Assembly (NCBI RefSeq): GCF_001419765.1
Contig: NZ_LIRK01000261.1
Location: 1 to 44,428, forward strand
Direction: 5' to 3'
Source: Streptomyces torulosus
GTDB taxonomy: Bacteria > Actinomycetota > Actinomycetes > Streptomycetales > Streptomycetaceae
DNA: 44,428 nucleotides
A program made the position numbers and the translations under genes. Each line of letters opens with the position of its first letter. Within the stretch, counting starts at the first letter, position 1. Shown here in pieces: positions 7,987 through 17,380 of the stretch. A model generated the notes under the pieces. It was not told the origin of the DNA, made no database searches, and saw nothing but the letters and a program-made list of their open reading frames with translations.

Positions 7987-10533
7987 CTAGTCGACCCGGA
8001 CGCCCACGATGCAGGTGTCGTCGTCCGTGTCGGACTTGCTGTAGGTGAGCAGGCGGTCCAGTTGCTGGTCGAGCGTGGGCGGGACCGTGCTCGCGGCCGT
8101 CAGCAGCTGGGCCAGCGACTCCTCCACGGAACGGTCACGGCGTTCGATCAGACCGTCCGTGTACATCAACAAGGTGTCGTCGACGGCCAGTTGGAGTTCG
8201 TGCTCCTCGTACGTCGCCTCCGGCACGGCGCCGAGCAGCAGGCCCTTGACCAGGGGCAGCGGTGCCGCCTCGCCGTCGCGCACCAGGACGGGCGGCAGAT
8301 GGCCTGCCCTCGCCCAGCGCAGGGTGCGGACCTCGGGGTCGTACAGGCCGCAGACCGCCGTGGCGGTGACGGCGCCGTTCAGATGGTGGGCCACCATGTT
8401 GAGCCAGGACAGCAGTTGGGCCGGTCCCGCTCCCGTCACGGCGAGGCCTCGCAGCGCGTTGCGCAGGACCACCATGCTGGTGGCCGCCTCGATGCCGTGT
8501 CCGGCGACGTCCCCCACGCACAGCAGCACCAGCCGGGACGGCAGCACGACCGCGTCGTACCAGTCGCCGCCGACCAGGTTCTGCGTCTCCGCGGGCCGGT
8601 AGCGGACGGCCACCCGTAGTCCGGGGGCCTCCAGGGGGGCCTGCGCGGGGGGCATGATCGCGTGCTGGAGCTGGAGGGTCAGCCGGTTGCGTTCGCTCGC
8701 CTGCTGCTCGGTGTGGGCGAGCTGGTCGCGGGTCGCGGCAAGGGCGACCTCCGTCCAGTGGTGGGCGGAGATGTCCTGGTAGGCGCCCCGTACGACGAAC
8801 AGCCGGCCGTCGGAGTCGAGGACCGGTTCGGCCACCACGCGGATGTGCCGGGTCACGCCGTCGGGCCGCTGGAGCCGGAACGCCGTGGACGCCGGGCGGC
8901 GGTGGTGCAGCAGGGTGCGCAGGAACCTCCCGATCGCGACGGCGTCGTCGGGGTGGGCGTGGGCGGGCAGTTGCTCCAGCGGGACCGGGCCGCCGACGGC
9001 GGGCTTGCCGTAGAGGCTGTAGAGCTGCCCGTTCCAGGTGATCTCGCCGGTGAGGAGGTTCTCCTCGAAGCCGCCGATACGGCCGAGGCGCTGGGCGTGC
9101 TGGAGCAGACTCGCCAGGCGCGCCGTCTCGTCCTCTATCCGCCAGATGAGCAGGACGCTGCCCCCGTGGCGGCTGATGTTGACGTCGGCGACCGCGGCCA
9201 GCGGGACGTCGTCCACGAGGGCGGTGAGCCGCATGCGGTGGGCGCGGAACGGCTCGCCCGTGGCGTAGACCCGTTCGACCTGGCCGAAGAGTTCGCTGTC
9301 GCCGGCGGCCATCGGGTAGGCCTCCAGCAACAGCGCCCCGTTGACGACGCCGCGGGGCCGGCCCGCCGGGTCGAGGAAGCGCCGGTTGACGTGGTGGATG
9401 CGGAAGTCGACCAGTTCCCCGTCGGCGTCCAGGTGCGGGACGAGCACCAGCGCGGGGTCGTGGAGGCCGTCGGCCAGGTCCATCAGCTCGGCGACGGCCG
9501 GCAGGACTCCGGGCCGGGTGTCGCCGTCGGGCCGGCGCGGGACGTATGTCTCCAGCGTGTGCGCGCACAGCTCCGCCAGGGCCTCCACCTGACGGACGAT
9601 CTGCGGGGGCTGGGGCTCCAGCGGTGTGGGCCAGACGATCTCCAGCACGCCGTGGATGCGGCCGCCGGTGCCCGCGGGGAGGGCGACGCGGCCTCCGTCG
9701 GGGTGGTGGTGCTGGCCGATGGACGGCAGCCCCGTCTTCGACAGACAGCCGATCCACTGGCCCGTCCGCTCGCCCAGTCCGCGGCGTGCCACGGTCGCCA
9801 CGCCCGGCGGCACATACCGCCAGCGGCCGGCCTCCGCCGTCGAGAACCCGGCGCTGCCCGCCAGGGTGAGGGAGCCGTCGGCGTCCAGCGCCCAGATGGC
9901 GACGGCCTCCGCGCCGAGCGGTGTCAGGGCGTGTTCGAGCAGGGAGTCGGCCACGGCCTGCGCGTCGTCCGCGGCCAGCGCCCCGCTCTCGGCGGTCCGC
10001 AGCCGTACGGCGAAGGAGTCGCGCCCCGCCTCGGTGGTGTCGCCGCGGTGCGCGGTGGTCGCGAGGAACGCGGTCGTGACCTCCGAGAGCCGGTCGCGCG
10101 AGGCCTGGTTGATGACCTCGACGGCGAACTCCAGGGGGGTCACGCCCGCCTGCTCGGTCAGCTCGGCGAGCTGCCGTGCCGCCTGGGCCGGCCCGCAGTG
10201 GAGGCGTTCGACGAGGATGCCCTTGGCCAGCTCGACCAGGGCGCGGCCGTCGGCTTCCGCCTGGGCGGCCTGCACCTCGCGGCGCAGGCGCTCGACGGTC
10301 GCGGCGAGCCGTCCGACCGGGGAGGACTGCCCTGTGCCGTCCTTGTCGTCCGGGCCGGTGACGGCCACCGCGTCATCGTCCGGGGCCCGGTCGGCGGGGG
10401 GCGGGGCGACGGTCGTCCCGGCGGTTCGGCCGCTGGCGAGCAGATCGGTGCCCGCCGCCGGGTCGGCGGCGGACGGCTCGCCCGTCGGGGCGCCGGGGCC
10501 CGGCGGGTCGGTGGGCTGGTGGAGGTTGCTCAC
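7987..10533 (-). CDS. ANTAR-GAF-PAS-SpoIIE multidomain PP2C phosphatase
   Basis: This is an 848-residue cytoplasmic Ser/Thr phosphatase of the SpoIIE/RsbU class, expected to dephosphorylate STAS-type sigma-factor antagonists. Domains in order: disordered Pro/Ala tail (1-70); ANTAR-like helical module (about 80-142, LAKGILVERLHCGPAQAARQ); GAF (about 185-330); PAS-like (about 345-465); PAS_3 with PAC (about 485-590, GRIGGFEENLLTGEITW); coiled linker; PP2C (640-848) with metal ligands in GGDWYDA (656-661), GDVAGHG (674-680), YTDGLIE (791-797) and TDDDTC (836-841). GTG 10533 follows CAGGAAC. It lies 76 bases downstream of the HAMP-repeat kinase on the same strand, so co-transcription is likely. 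In S. coelicolor a comparable pair (OsaA kinase, OsaC phosphatase) serves osmoadaptation, but this protein lacks the OsaC kinase domain, so equivalence is not claimed. Confidence 0.93.
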   Translation of the reverse strand: MSNLHQPTDPPGPGAPTGEPSAADPAAGTDLLASGRTAGTTVAPPPADRAPDDDAVAVTGPDDKDGTGQSSPVGRLAATVERLRREVQAAQAEADGRALVELAKGILVERLHCGPAQAARQLAELTEQAGVTPLEFAVEVINQASRDRLSEVTTAFLATTAHRGDTTEAGRDSFAVRLRTAESGALAADDAQAVADSLLEHALTPLGAEAVAIWALDADGSLTLAGSAGFSTAEAGRWRYVPPGVATVARRGLGERTGQWIGCLSKTGLPSIGQHHHPDGGRVALPAGTGGRIHGVLEIVWPTPLEPQPPQIVRQVEALAELCAHTLETYVPRRPDGDTRPGVLPAVAELMDLADGLHDPALVLVPHLDADGELVDFRIHHVNRRFLDPAGRPRGVVNGALLLEAYPMAAGDSELFGQVERVYATGEPFRAHRMRLTALVDDVPLAAVADVNISRHGGSVLLIWRIEDETARLASLLQHAQRLGRIGGFEENLLTGEITWNGQLYSLYGKPAVGGPVPLEQLPAHAHPDDAVAIGRFLRTLLHHRRPASTAFRLQRPDGVTRHIRVVAEPVLDSDGRLFVVRGAYQDISAHHWTEVALAATRDQLAHTEQQASERNRLTLQLQHAIMPPAQAPLEAPGLRVAVRYRPAETQNLVGGDWYDAVVLPSRLVLLCVGDVAGHGIEAATSMVVLRNALRGLAVTGAGPAQLLSWLNMVAHHLNGAVTATAVCGLYDPEVRTLRWARAGHLPPVLVRDGEAAPLPLVKGLLLGAVPEATYEEHELQLAVDDTLLMYTDGLIERRDRSVEESLAQLLTAASTVPPTLDQQLDRLLTYSKSDTDDDTCIVGVRVD

Positions 10534-10609
10534 GGTTGGCCTGTTCCTGGGCTCGGGCGTCCGGGGACGCCAGGCGGTCGGCTGCTGTGCGTGGCGGGGC
10601 GGCTCCCCG

Positions 10610-13600
10610 TCACGTGGACAGCCAGCGTCGGACGCGGCCGATGAGGTCGTTGGTGTCGACGGGCTTGGTGACGTAGTCGTTGGCGCCCGACGCGAGACTC
10701 TTCTCCTGGTCGCCGGGCATGGCCTTCGCGGTGACGGCGATGATGGGCAGCTCGGCGTACTGGGCCATCGCGCGGATCTCCGCGGTCGCGGTGTACCCGT
10801 CCATCTCCGGCATCATCACGTCCATCAGGACGAGCGAGATGTCGGGGTGGGCGAGCAGCATCTCGATGCCCTTGCGGCCGTTGTCGGCGTGCAGGACCTG
10901 GAAGCCGTGCAGTTCGAGGACCCCGCTGAGGGCGAAGAGGTTGCGCGCGTCGTCGTCGACCACGAGCACGGTACGGCCGAGGAAGGCGTCGTCGACGACC
11001 TCGGCGGCCGGGCGCTGCAGGTCGTCGCCCCGGACCAGGGACAGCACGTCGCCCGGCTCCTCGGCGGACAGGTGCAGGGTGATCCGTTCGCGCAGTTCGT
11101 CCAGGCTGGACAGGAAGTCCAGCGGGCGGCTCTCCGCGCGGGAGCGCAGCGTCTGCTCCTGCGCCAGGTCCACGCGGTGTCCGGTGTGCACGAGGACGGG
11201 CACGCTGGCGAGCGCCGAGTCGCCCTCCATGGCCTCCAGCAGCCGGGCGCCCTCGCCGTCGGGCATGCCGAGTTCCAGGACGACGCAGTGGCAGGGGTCG
11301 GCGGCCAGGGTGCTGGCCGCTTCCTGCGCCCCGACTGCCGTGATGATGTCGATGGCGCCGAGCGGGTCGTCGGGGTCGGGCGCGATGTCCGCGACGGCGC
11401 GTTCGGCGACGAGGGTCAGCAGCCCGCGGGGCCGTTCCTCGACGACGAGGAGGCGCCGCCTGCGCCGTTCCGCCGACACGGTGGGAGCGGTGTCCGGCCG
11501 GGTGGCCGGAGGGAGTTCGGCGGTGTCCGACTGCTCCACGGGCCGGGCGCCGCCGACGAGCCCGTCCTCGAAGTCGGCGCGCGCCACGGGCAGGTAGAGC
11601 GTGAAGGTGCTGCCCTGACCGGGTGTGCTGTCGACCGTGACGGCGCCGCCCAGCAGATGGGCGATCTCCCGGGTGATCGACAGACCGAGGCCGGTGCCGC
11701 CGTACTTGCGGCTGGTGGTGCCGTCCGCCTGCTGGAACGCGCCGAAGATCGCCTCCAGCTGCTGCTGGGGGATACCGATGCCGGTGTCCTTCACCCGGAA
11801 GGCCACCACGGGGCCGCCGCGGAGGACGCCGAGGGGCACCTCCCGGTCGGCAGCGGGTTCGATGCGCAGTTCGACACCGCCCTGCTCGGTGAACTTCACC
11901 GCGTTGGAGAGCAGGTTGCGCAGGATCTGCCGCAGCCGGGAGTCGTCGGTGAGCAGGTCGGCCGGTGTGCCGGGGGCGGTGGCCACCGTGAATTTGAGGC
12001 TCTTCTGCGTCGTCATCGGCCGGAACGTCGCCTCGACGTACTCCAGCAGCTTGCGCAGCGGGACCCGTTCGGGGGTGACGTCCATCTTGCCGGCCTCGAC
12101 CTTCGACAGGTCGAGGATGTCGTTGATCAGCTGGAGCAGGTCCGAGCCGGCCGAGTGGATGATGCCCGCGTACTCGACCTGCTTGGGGGTGAGGTTGCGG
12201 GAGGGGTTCTGTGCGAGCAACTGGGCGAGGATCAGCAGGCTGTTGAGCGGGGTGCGCAGTTCGTGGCTCATGTTGGCCAGGAACTCCGACTTGTACTTGG
12301 ACGCGAGCGCCAGTTCCTGGGCGCGGGTCTCCAGTTCCTGCCGGGCCTGTTCGATCTCCAGGTTCTTGGCCTCGATGTCGCGGTTCTGCGAGGCGAGCAG
12401 CGACGCCTTCTCCTCCAGTTCGGCGTTGGAGCGCTGGAGTTCGTCCTGCTGCACCTGCAACTCGGCGGAGCGGGCCTGGAGTTCGGCGGTGAGCCGCTGG
12501 GACTCGTCCAGCAGTTCGTCGGTGCGGGCGTTGGCCACGATGGTGTTGAGATTGACGCCGATGGTGGGCATCAGCTGGGCGAGGAAGTCCTGGTGGATCT
12601 GGGTGAAGCGGGTGACGGAGCCCAGTTCGATGACGCCGAGGACCTGGTCCTCGACCACGATGGGCAGCACCACCAGGGCGCTGGGCACGGCCTGTCCGAG
12701 GCCGGAGGAGATGGTGACGTAGCCCGGCGGCAGTTCCTCGACGCTGATGGGTCGGCGGTTGCGGGCGGCCTGCCCGACGAGGGAGCGCCCCACGGGGATG
12801 CGGTCGGGCCGGTCGGTGTCGTCGGGGTAGCCGTACGAGCCGACGAGCCGCAGCTCGGGGCCGCGGGTGGTGTCCTCGGCGAGGTAGAAGGCGCCGTACT
12901 GCGCCGAGACCAGCGGCGCGAGTTCGTCCATGACGAGTTCGGCGACGACGGGCAGCTCGCGGTGGCCCTGCATGAGGCCGGAGATCCGGGCGAGGTTGGT
13001 CTTCAGCCAGTCCTGCTCCTGGTTGGCCCGCGTGGTCTCGCGCAGGGACTCCACCATGGAGTTGATGTTGTCCTTCAGTTCGGCGACCTCACCGGACGCC
13101 TCCACGGTGATCGAGCGGGTCAGGTCGCCCTCGGCGACGGCGCTCGCGACCTCGGCGATCGCGCGGACCTGGCGGGTGAGGTTCCCGGCGAGTTCGTTGA
13201 CGTTCTCCGTCAGCCGCTTCCAGGTGCCCTCGACGCCCTCGACCTCGGCCTGGCCGCCGAGCCGGCCCTCGCTGCCGACCTCGCGGGCGACGCGGGTGAC
13301 CTCGGCGGCGAACGACGACAGCTGGTCGACCATCGTGTTGATGGTGGTCTTCAGCTCCAGGATCTCGCCGCGCGCGTCGACGTCGATCTTCTTCGACAGG
13401 TCGCCGTTGGCGACGGCGGTGGTCACCAGGGCGATGTTGCGGACCTGGCCGGTGAGGTTGTTGGCCATCGAGTTGACGTTGTCGGTGAGGTCCTTCCAGG
13501 TGCCGGCGACGTTCGGCACGTGCGCCTGGCCCCCGAGGCGTCCCTCGGTGCCGACCTCGCGGGCGACGCGGGTGACCTCGTCGGCGAAGGCGGAGAGGGT

Positions 13601-14875
13601 GTCGACCATCGTGTTGATGACGTCGGCGAGGGCGGCGACCTCGCCCTTGGCCTCGACCGTGATCTTCTGCGAGAGGTCGCCGCGTGCGACGGCGGTGGCG
13701 ACCTGGGCGATGGAGCGGACCTGACCGGTCAGGTTGGACGCCATCACGTTGACGTTGTCCGTGAGGTCCTTCCAGGTCCCCGAGACGCCCCGGACGATCG
13801 CCTGTCCGCCCAGGTTGCCCTCGGTGCCGACCTCGCGGGCGACACGGGTCACCTCGTCGGCGAACGCGGAGAGCTGGTCGACCATCGTGTTGATGGTGTT
13901 CTTCAGCTCCAGGATCTCCCCACGCGCGTCCACGGTGATCTTCTGCGACAGATCGCCCTGGGCCACCGCGGTGGCGACCTGGGCGACGTTGCGGACCTGT
14001 GCGGTGAGGTTGCCCGCCATGAAGTTCACGGAGTCCGTGAGGTCGCGCCAGGTGCCCTTGACGCCCTTGACGTCGGCCTGCCCGCCGAGGCGCCCCTCGG
14101 TTCCGACCTCACGGGCGACACGGGTCACCTCGTCGGCGAAGCCGGAGAGCTGGTCGACCATCGTGTTGATGGTGTTCTTCAGCTCCAGGATCTCCCCACG
14201 CGCGTCCACGGTGATCTTCTGCGACAGATCGCCCTGGGCCACCGCCGTGGTCACCTGGGCGACATTGCGGACCTGCGAGGTCAGGTTGCCCGCCATGAAG
14301 TTGACCGAGTCGGTCAGGTCGCGCCAGACGCCGGCGACACCGGGCACCTGGGCCTGGCCGCCGAGGCGGCCCTCGCTGCCGACCTCGCGGGCGACCCGGG
14401 TGACCTCGTCGGCGAACGACGACAGCTGGTCGACCATCGTGTTGACGGTCTCCTTCAGCTGGAGGATCTCGCCACGCGCGGGGACGTCGATCTTCTGGGA
14501 CAGGTCGCCCTTGGCGACCGCCGTCGCCACCTGCGCGATGTCGCGGACCTGGGTGGTCAGATTGCCCGCCATGGCGTTGACCGAGTCGGTCAGGTCCGCC
14601 CAGGTGCCCGAGACCCCCGGCACCTCGGCCTGACCGCCGAGCGTGCCCTCGGTGCCCACCTCGCGCGCGACGCGGGTGACCTCCGAGGTGAACACCGACA
14701 GCTGGTCCACCATGCCGTTGAAGACCGTGGCGATGTCCCCGAGCAGACCGTCGCCGTCGGACGGCAGCCGGGTGCCGAAGTCGCCGTCCCGTACGGCGGT
14801 CAGTCCGGCCAGCAACTGCCGCAGTTCCTGCTCGCCCGGGGCCCGCTCGGGAGCCTCGATCGTCTTGCCGCTCAT
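10610..14875 (-). CDS. Cytoplasmic hybrid sensor histidine kinase with HAMP array, GAF, HisKA/HATPase and two receivers
   Basis: This is a 1421-residue soluble kinase without membrane helices. An imperfect HAMP unit (about 20-60) precedes six 92-residue repeats (to about 620), each with [18 protein letters not shown], a GTWxxLTDxVNxMA helix and VATAVAxGDLSxKI. Then come GAF (about 640-790), a coiled coil (about 800-860), HisKA with [10 protein letters not shown] (about 868), HATPase with [17 protein letters not shown] and GTGLGLSI (about 980-1095), a degenerate receiver (about 1150-1260, LVVEE and [10 protein letters not shown], Glu at the phospho-Asp position) and a canonical receiver at the end ([24 protein letters not shown]). 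The architecture recalls fungal Nik1/Os-1 and Streptomyces OsaA osmosensors. ATG 14875 has GAGG at six bases; GTG 14881 is an alternative. The phosphatase gene follows. Confidence 0.93.
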   Translation of the reverse strand: MSGKTIEAPERAPGEQELRQLLAGLTAVRDGDFGTRLPSDGDGLLGDIATVFNGMVDQLSVFTSEVTRVAREVGTEGTLGGQAEVPGVSGTWADLTDSVNAMAGNLTTQVRDIAQVATAVAKGDLSQKIDVPARGEILQLKETVNTMVDQLSSFADEVTRVAREVGSEGRLGGQAQVPGVAGVWRDLTDSVNFMAGNLTSQVRNVAQVTTAVAQGDLSQKITVDARGEILELKNTINTMVDQLSGFADEVTRVAREVGTEGRLGGQADVKGVKGTWRDLTDSVNFMAGNLTAQVRNVAQVATAVAQGDLSQKITVDARGEILELKNTINTMVDQLSAFADEVTRVAREVGTEGNLGGQAIVRGVSGTWKDLTDNVNVMASNLTGQVRSIAQVATAVARGDLSQKITVEAKGEVAALADVINTMVDTLSAFADEVTRVAREVGTEGRLGGQAHVPNVAGTWKDLTDNVNSMANNLTGQVRNIALVTTAVANGDLSKKIDVDARGEILELKTTINTMVDQLSSFAAEVTRVAREVGSEGRLGGQAEVEGVEGTWKRLTENVNELAGNLTRQVRAIAEVASAVAEGDLTRSITVEASGEVAELKDNINSMVESLRETTRANQEQDWLKTNLARISGLMQGHRELPVVAELVMDELAPLVSAQYGAFYLAEDTTRGPELRLVGSYGYPDDTDRPDRIPVGRSLVGQAARNRRPISVEELPPGYVTISSGLGQAVPSALVVLPIVVEDQVLGVIELGSVTRFTQIHQDFLAQLMPTIGVNLNTIVANARTDELLDESQRLTAELQARSAELQVQQDELQRSNAELEEKASLLASQNRDIEAKNLEIEQARQELETRAQELALASKYKSEFLANMSHELRTPLNSLLILAQLLAQNPSRNLTPKQVEYAGIIHSAGSDLLQLINDILDLSKVEAGKMDVTPERVPLRKLLEYVEATFRPMTTQKSLKFTVATAPGTPADLLTDDSRLRQILRNLLSNAVKFTEQGGVELRIEPAADREVPLGVLRGGPVVAFRVKDTGIGIPQQQLEAIFGAFQQADGTTSRKYGGTGLGLSITREIAHLLGGAVTVDSTPGQGSTFTLYLPVARADFEDGLVGGARPVEQSDTAELPPATRPDTAPTVSAERRRRRLLVVEERPRGLLTLVAERAVADIAPDPDDPLGAIDIITAVGAQEAASTLAADPCHCVVLELGMPDGEGARLLEAMEGDSALASVPVLVHTGHRVDLAQEQTLRSRAESRPLDFLSSLDELRERITLHLSAEEPGDVLSLVRGDDLQRPAAEVVDDAFLGRTVLVVDDDARNLFALSGVLELHGFQVLHADNGRKGIEMLLAHPDISLVLMDVMMPEMDGYTATAEIRAMAQYAELPIIAVTAKAMPGDQEKSLASGANDYVTKPVDTNDLIGRVRRWLST
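13085..14740 (-). repeat. Six 276-bp tandem repeats encoding HAMP units
   Basis: The same coding segment recurs at exact 276-bp steps with no indels; for example the GATCxxCTTCT-like block starts near 13384, 13660, 13936, 14212 and 14488, with a diverged copy near 13108. Two neighbouring units share 103 identical bases (13867-13969 and 14143-14245), more than expected from drift, which suggests recent duplication or gene conversion. Confidence 0.9.
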
Positions 14876-15126
14876 GCGCACCCTCGTTCCGCTCCCCTAG
14901 AGCCCTCACCCCGAGGACTCGGAACCCGCGCCGGGCCCCTGGCGAGGCCCGCTCCTCCTCCGCATTTCCGCAGTTCACGGAAGAGCCGGATGAGAAAATC
15001 CGGTGAAGGTTAACTCAGTTGTCGCGCCACGACCAAAGCCTCGTACGGACATCTCGGCCGCCACGAAAAGACCCTGCACCGAGCGGCATACATCGGTGAA
15101 CGGGGGGCACTCGGCGTGGTTCGGCC

Positions 15127-15165
15127 CGGCCGTCCGGCCGGCGCCGGAGCTGCGCCGCCGGCGGC
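15127..15165 (-). terminator. GC hairpins after the sugar ABC operon
   Basis: CCGGCC-GTCC-GGCCGG (15127-15142) and an overlapping GCCGGCG/CGCCGGC pairing lie just past the stop of the last permease gene (15175, minus strand). The rest of the 299-base gap up to the kinase start (14876-15174) holds the presumed kinase promoter, which I cannot place. Confidence 0.4.
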
Positions 15166-15174
15166 CTCGGGGCG

Positions 15175-16020
15175 CTATTTGACCGACCCTGCCATGACCC
15201 CCTGCACGAAGTGCCGCTGGAAGGCGAAGAACACGACCACCGGCACGATCAGCGACAGGAACGCGCCCGGCGCCAGCACGTCGATGTTGCTGCCGAACTG
15301 GCGGATCTGCGACTGGAGCTCCACCGTCAGCGGCTGGGAGGAGCTGTCGGCGAACAGCAGCGCCACCAGCATGTCGTTCCACACCCACAGGAACTGGAAG
15401 ATGGCGAGGCTCGCGATCGCCGGCCGTCCCACCGGCAGGACGAGCCGGGTGAAGATGCGCCATTCGGTTCCCCCGTCCATCCGGGCCGCCTCCAGCATCT
15501 CCTTGGGGATCTCGGCGAAGTAGTTGCGCAGCAGGAAGACGGCGAACGGCAGGCCGTAGGAGACGTGGAAGAGGACGACACCCGGGATCGTGCCGAACAG
15601 CCCGAGCTGGCCGAAGAGTTTCGCCACCGGCAGCAGACCGATCTGCACCGGCACCACCAGCAGGGCGACCACCAGCAGGAACAGCGTGTCGCGGCCGGGG
15701 AAGTCCAGCCAGGCGAAGGCGTACCCGGCGAGCGCGGCGATCACCACCACGAGCACCGTCGTGGGTACGGAGATCAGCACCGTGTTCCAGAACGCGCGGG
15801 TGATTCCCGCGTTCTCCAGCAGCGCCGTGTAGTTGTCGAAGGACAGCTGCCCGGGGCTGGTGAACGTCGTCCACCATCCGCCCCTGGCGGTGTCCTCGGC
15901 GGACCGCAGGGACGACAGGAGCAGTCCGGCCAGCGGGGTGAGCCAGATCAGCCCGATGACCACCAGGAAGGCCTGAACCAGGCTGTTGCCCAGTCCGCGC
16001 CGGAGCGCACCGAGATTCAT
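15175..16020 (-). CDS. Sugar ABC transporter permease, MalG type
   Basis: This is a 281-residue inner-membrane subunit of a CUT1 sugar importer, with six predicted helices. The cytoplasmic EAA loop reads EMLEAARMDGGTEWRIFTRLVLP, where the ATPase docks, and the C-terminus ends QRHFVQGVMAGSVK, typical of MalG. ATG 16020 overlaps the upstream permease stop by ATGA and is preceded by GGGAG. It is the last gene of the alpha-glucosidase operon. No ATPase gene is present, as usual in Streptomyces, where a shared MsiK-like ATPase drives many CUT1 importers (known of the genus, not seen here). Alpha-glucosides are the likely cargo. Confidence 0.93.
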   Translation of the reverse strand: MNLGALRRGLGNSLVQAFLVVIGLIWLTPLAGLLLSSLRSAEDTARGGWWTTFTSPGQLSFDNYTALLENAGITRAFWNTVLISVPTTVLVVVIAALAGYAFAWLDFPGRDTLFLLVVALLVVPVQIGLLPVAKLFGQLGLFGTIPGVVLFHVSYGLPFAVFLLRNYFAEIPKEMLEAARMDGGTEWRIFTRLVLPVGRPAIASLAIFQFLWVWNDMLVALLFADSSSQPLTVELQSQIRQFGSNIDVLAPGAFLSLIVPVVVFFAFQRHFVQGVMAGSVK

Positions 16021-17375
16021 CGCTGACTCCCTCGGAATCGACGGACGTTGAAGACCATGGCCGGGATCACCAGCAGCAGGAGCAGGACCCCGAGGGCGCT
16101 GCCCAGGCCCTGGTTGTTGCCGCCGCCGAAGGACACCAGCCACATCTGGGTGGCCAGCACGGTCGCGTCCTCCTGCACGGGTCCGGGCGCGATGATGTAG
16201 ACGAGGTCGAACACCTTCATCACGTTGATGACGAGGGTCACGAAGACCACGGTCAGCACGGGCGCCAGCAGGGGCACGGTGATCCGGCGGAACACCTGCC
16301 ACTCGTTGGCGCCGTCCATCCGCGCCGCCTCCAGCGTGTCCCGCGGCAGCGTGGACAGGCCCGCCCCGATGAGCACCATGGCGAAACCGGTCCAGATCCA
16401 CAGGTAGGCGCCGATGATCGCGGGCGTGACGAGCGCCGGGCCGAGCCAGGAGACGCCGTCGTAGGGCGGGGCGAAGTTCGAGCCGGGGAGCGCGACGGTG
16501 TACGTGCCGTCGGCGAGGCCCGCGAAACGGAAGGAGCCGTCGGCCCCGGTGGTCGTGCTCGCGACCGCCTTCCCGTCGCGCACCGCCTCGACGGTCATCC
16601 GGGGCAGCCCGCTCTCCTCGGGGTCGACCCGGCCGGGCTCTCCGCCCCCGCCACGCGTGAAGTCGAGGTAGACGACGCCGCGCAGCTCGTCGGGGGCCGC
16701 CTCGCGGGCGGCCGCCGTACGGGCCGGTCGGGCACCCTCGGGCAGGTCCTTGGGCGCGACGCCGACCAGGCCGAGGGCGACCGTGTCGCCGGGCGAGACC
16801 GTCGTGCTGGTGCGGTAGGAGCCGTCGGCGCCCTCGCTGAGGCCCTGGCCGTCACGGGCGCGGGCCGTCGGGTACGACGAGGAGCCCTGGAATGCGTCGT
16901 GGACGCCGACCACCGCCGCGTTCAGGACGCCCTTGTCGGGGTCCTCGTCGTAGGCGAGCCGGAAGATGATGCCGGCGGCGAGGAAGGAGACGGCCATGGG
17001 CATGAAGAGGAGCAGCTTGAACGCGGTGGCCCAGCGGACCTTCTCGACGAGCACCGCGAGGATCAGCCCGAGCCCGGTCAGCAGGGCCGGCGCCACCACG
17101 ACCCAGATCGCGGTGTTGCGGACCGCCTTGAGGGTGGCCGGGTCGCGGAACATCTCGGTGTAGTTCTCGCCGCCGACGAACCGGGTGCCGGTGGCGTCGA
17201 AGAGGCTGCGGCCCACGGAGAACAGCACGGGGTAGACGACGAGCGCGCCGAGCAGGAGCAGGGCGGGGAAGACGAAGAGGAGGGCGACGATCCGGCCCCG
17301 CCGCCGGGCGCGCCGTTGACGCACGGCGGGTTCGGCGGCGGGGGGAACGGCCACCTTCGTGGCAGTGGCGGTCAT
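16017..17375 (-). CDS. Sugar ABC transporter permease, MalF type, with inserted SpaA/SdrD-B-like domain
   Basis: This is a 452-residue permease, about 150 residues longer than usual for MalF-like partners in Gram-positives. Helices lie at about 29-57, 88-110, 118-140, 311-340, 370-392 and 424-446; the EAA loop is LEAARMDGANEW (348-359). Residues about 156-303 are a hydrophilic insert in the extracellular loop after the third helix. Its second half (LRGVVYLDFTRGGGG, VDPEESGLPRMTVE, TTGADGSFRFAGL, GTYTVALPGSNF) reads like a Cna-B/SdrD-B or prealbumin-like beta-sandwich. Similar inserts occur in actinobacterial alpha-glucoside permeases as far as I recall. It may help dock the lipoprotein or stabilise the loop. 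ATG 17375 begins 5 bases after the binding-protein stop. Confidence 0.9.
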   Translation of the reverse strand: MTATATKVAVPPAAEPAVRQRRARRRGRIVALLFVFPALLLLGALVVYPVLFSVGRSLFDATGTRFVGGENYTEMFRDPATLKAVRNTAIWVVVAPALLTGLGLILAVLVEKVRWATAFKLLLFMPMAVSFLAAGIIFRLAYDEDPDKGVLNAAVVGVHDAFQGSSSYPTARARDGQGLSEGADGSYRTSTTVSPGDTVALGLVGVAPKDLPEGARPARTAAAREAAPDELRGVVYLDFTRGGGGEPGRVDPEESGLPRMTVEAVRDGKAVASTTTGADGSFRFAGLADGTYTVALPGSNFAPPYDGVSWLGPALVTPAIIGAYLWIWTGFAMVLIGAGLSTLPRDTLEAARMDGANEWQVFRRITVPLLAPVLTVVFVTLVINVMKVFDLVYIIAPGPVQEDATVLATQMWLVSFGGGNNQGLGSALGVLLLLLVIPAMVFNVRRFRGSQR

Positions 17376-17380
17376 CGCGG

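Noticed and set aside
13085..14740. Regular repeats that might suggest a CRISPR or other non-coding array
   Set aside because: The period is 276 bp, in frame, without spacers, and encodes HAMP domains.
9626..15013. A 1795-codon open frame on the plus strand with repeated segments
   Set aside because: It is antisense to the phosphatase and the HAMP-repeat kinase; the repetition is the shadow of the 276-bp HAMP array.
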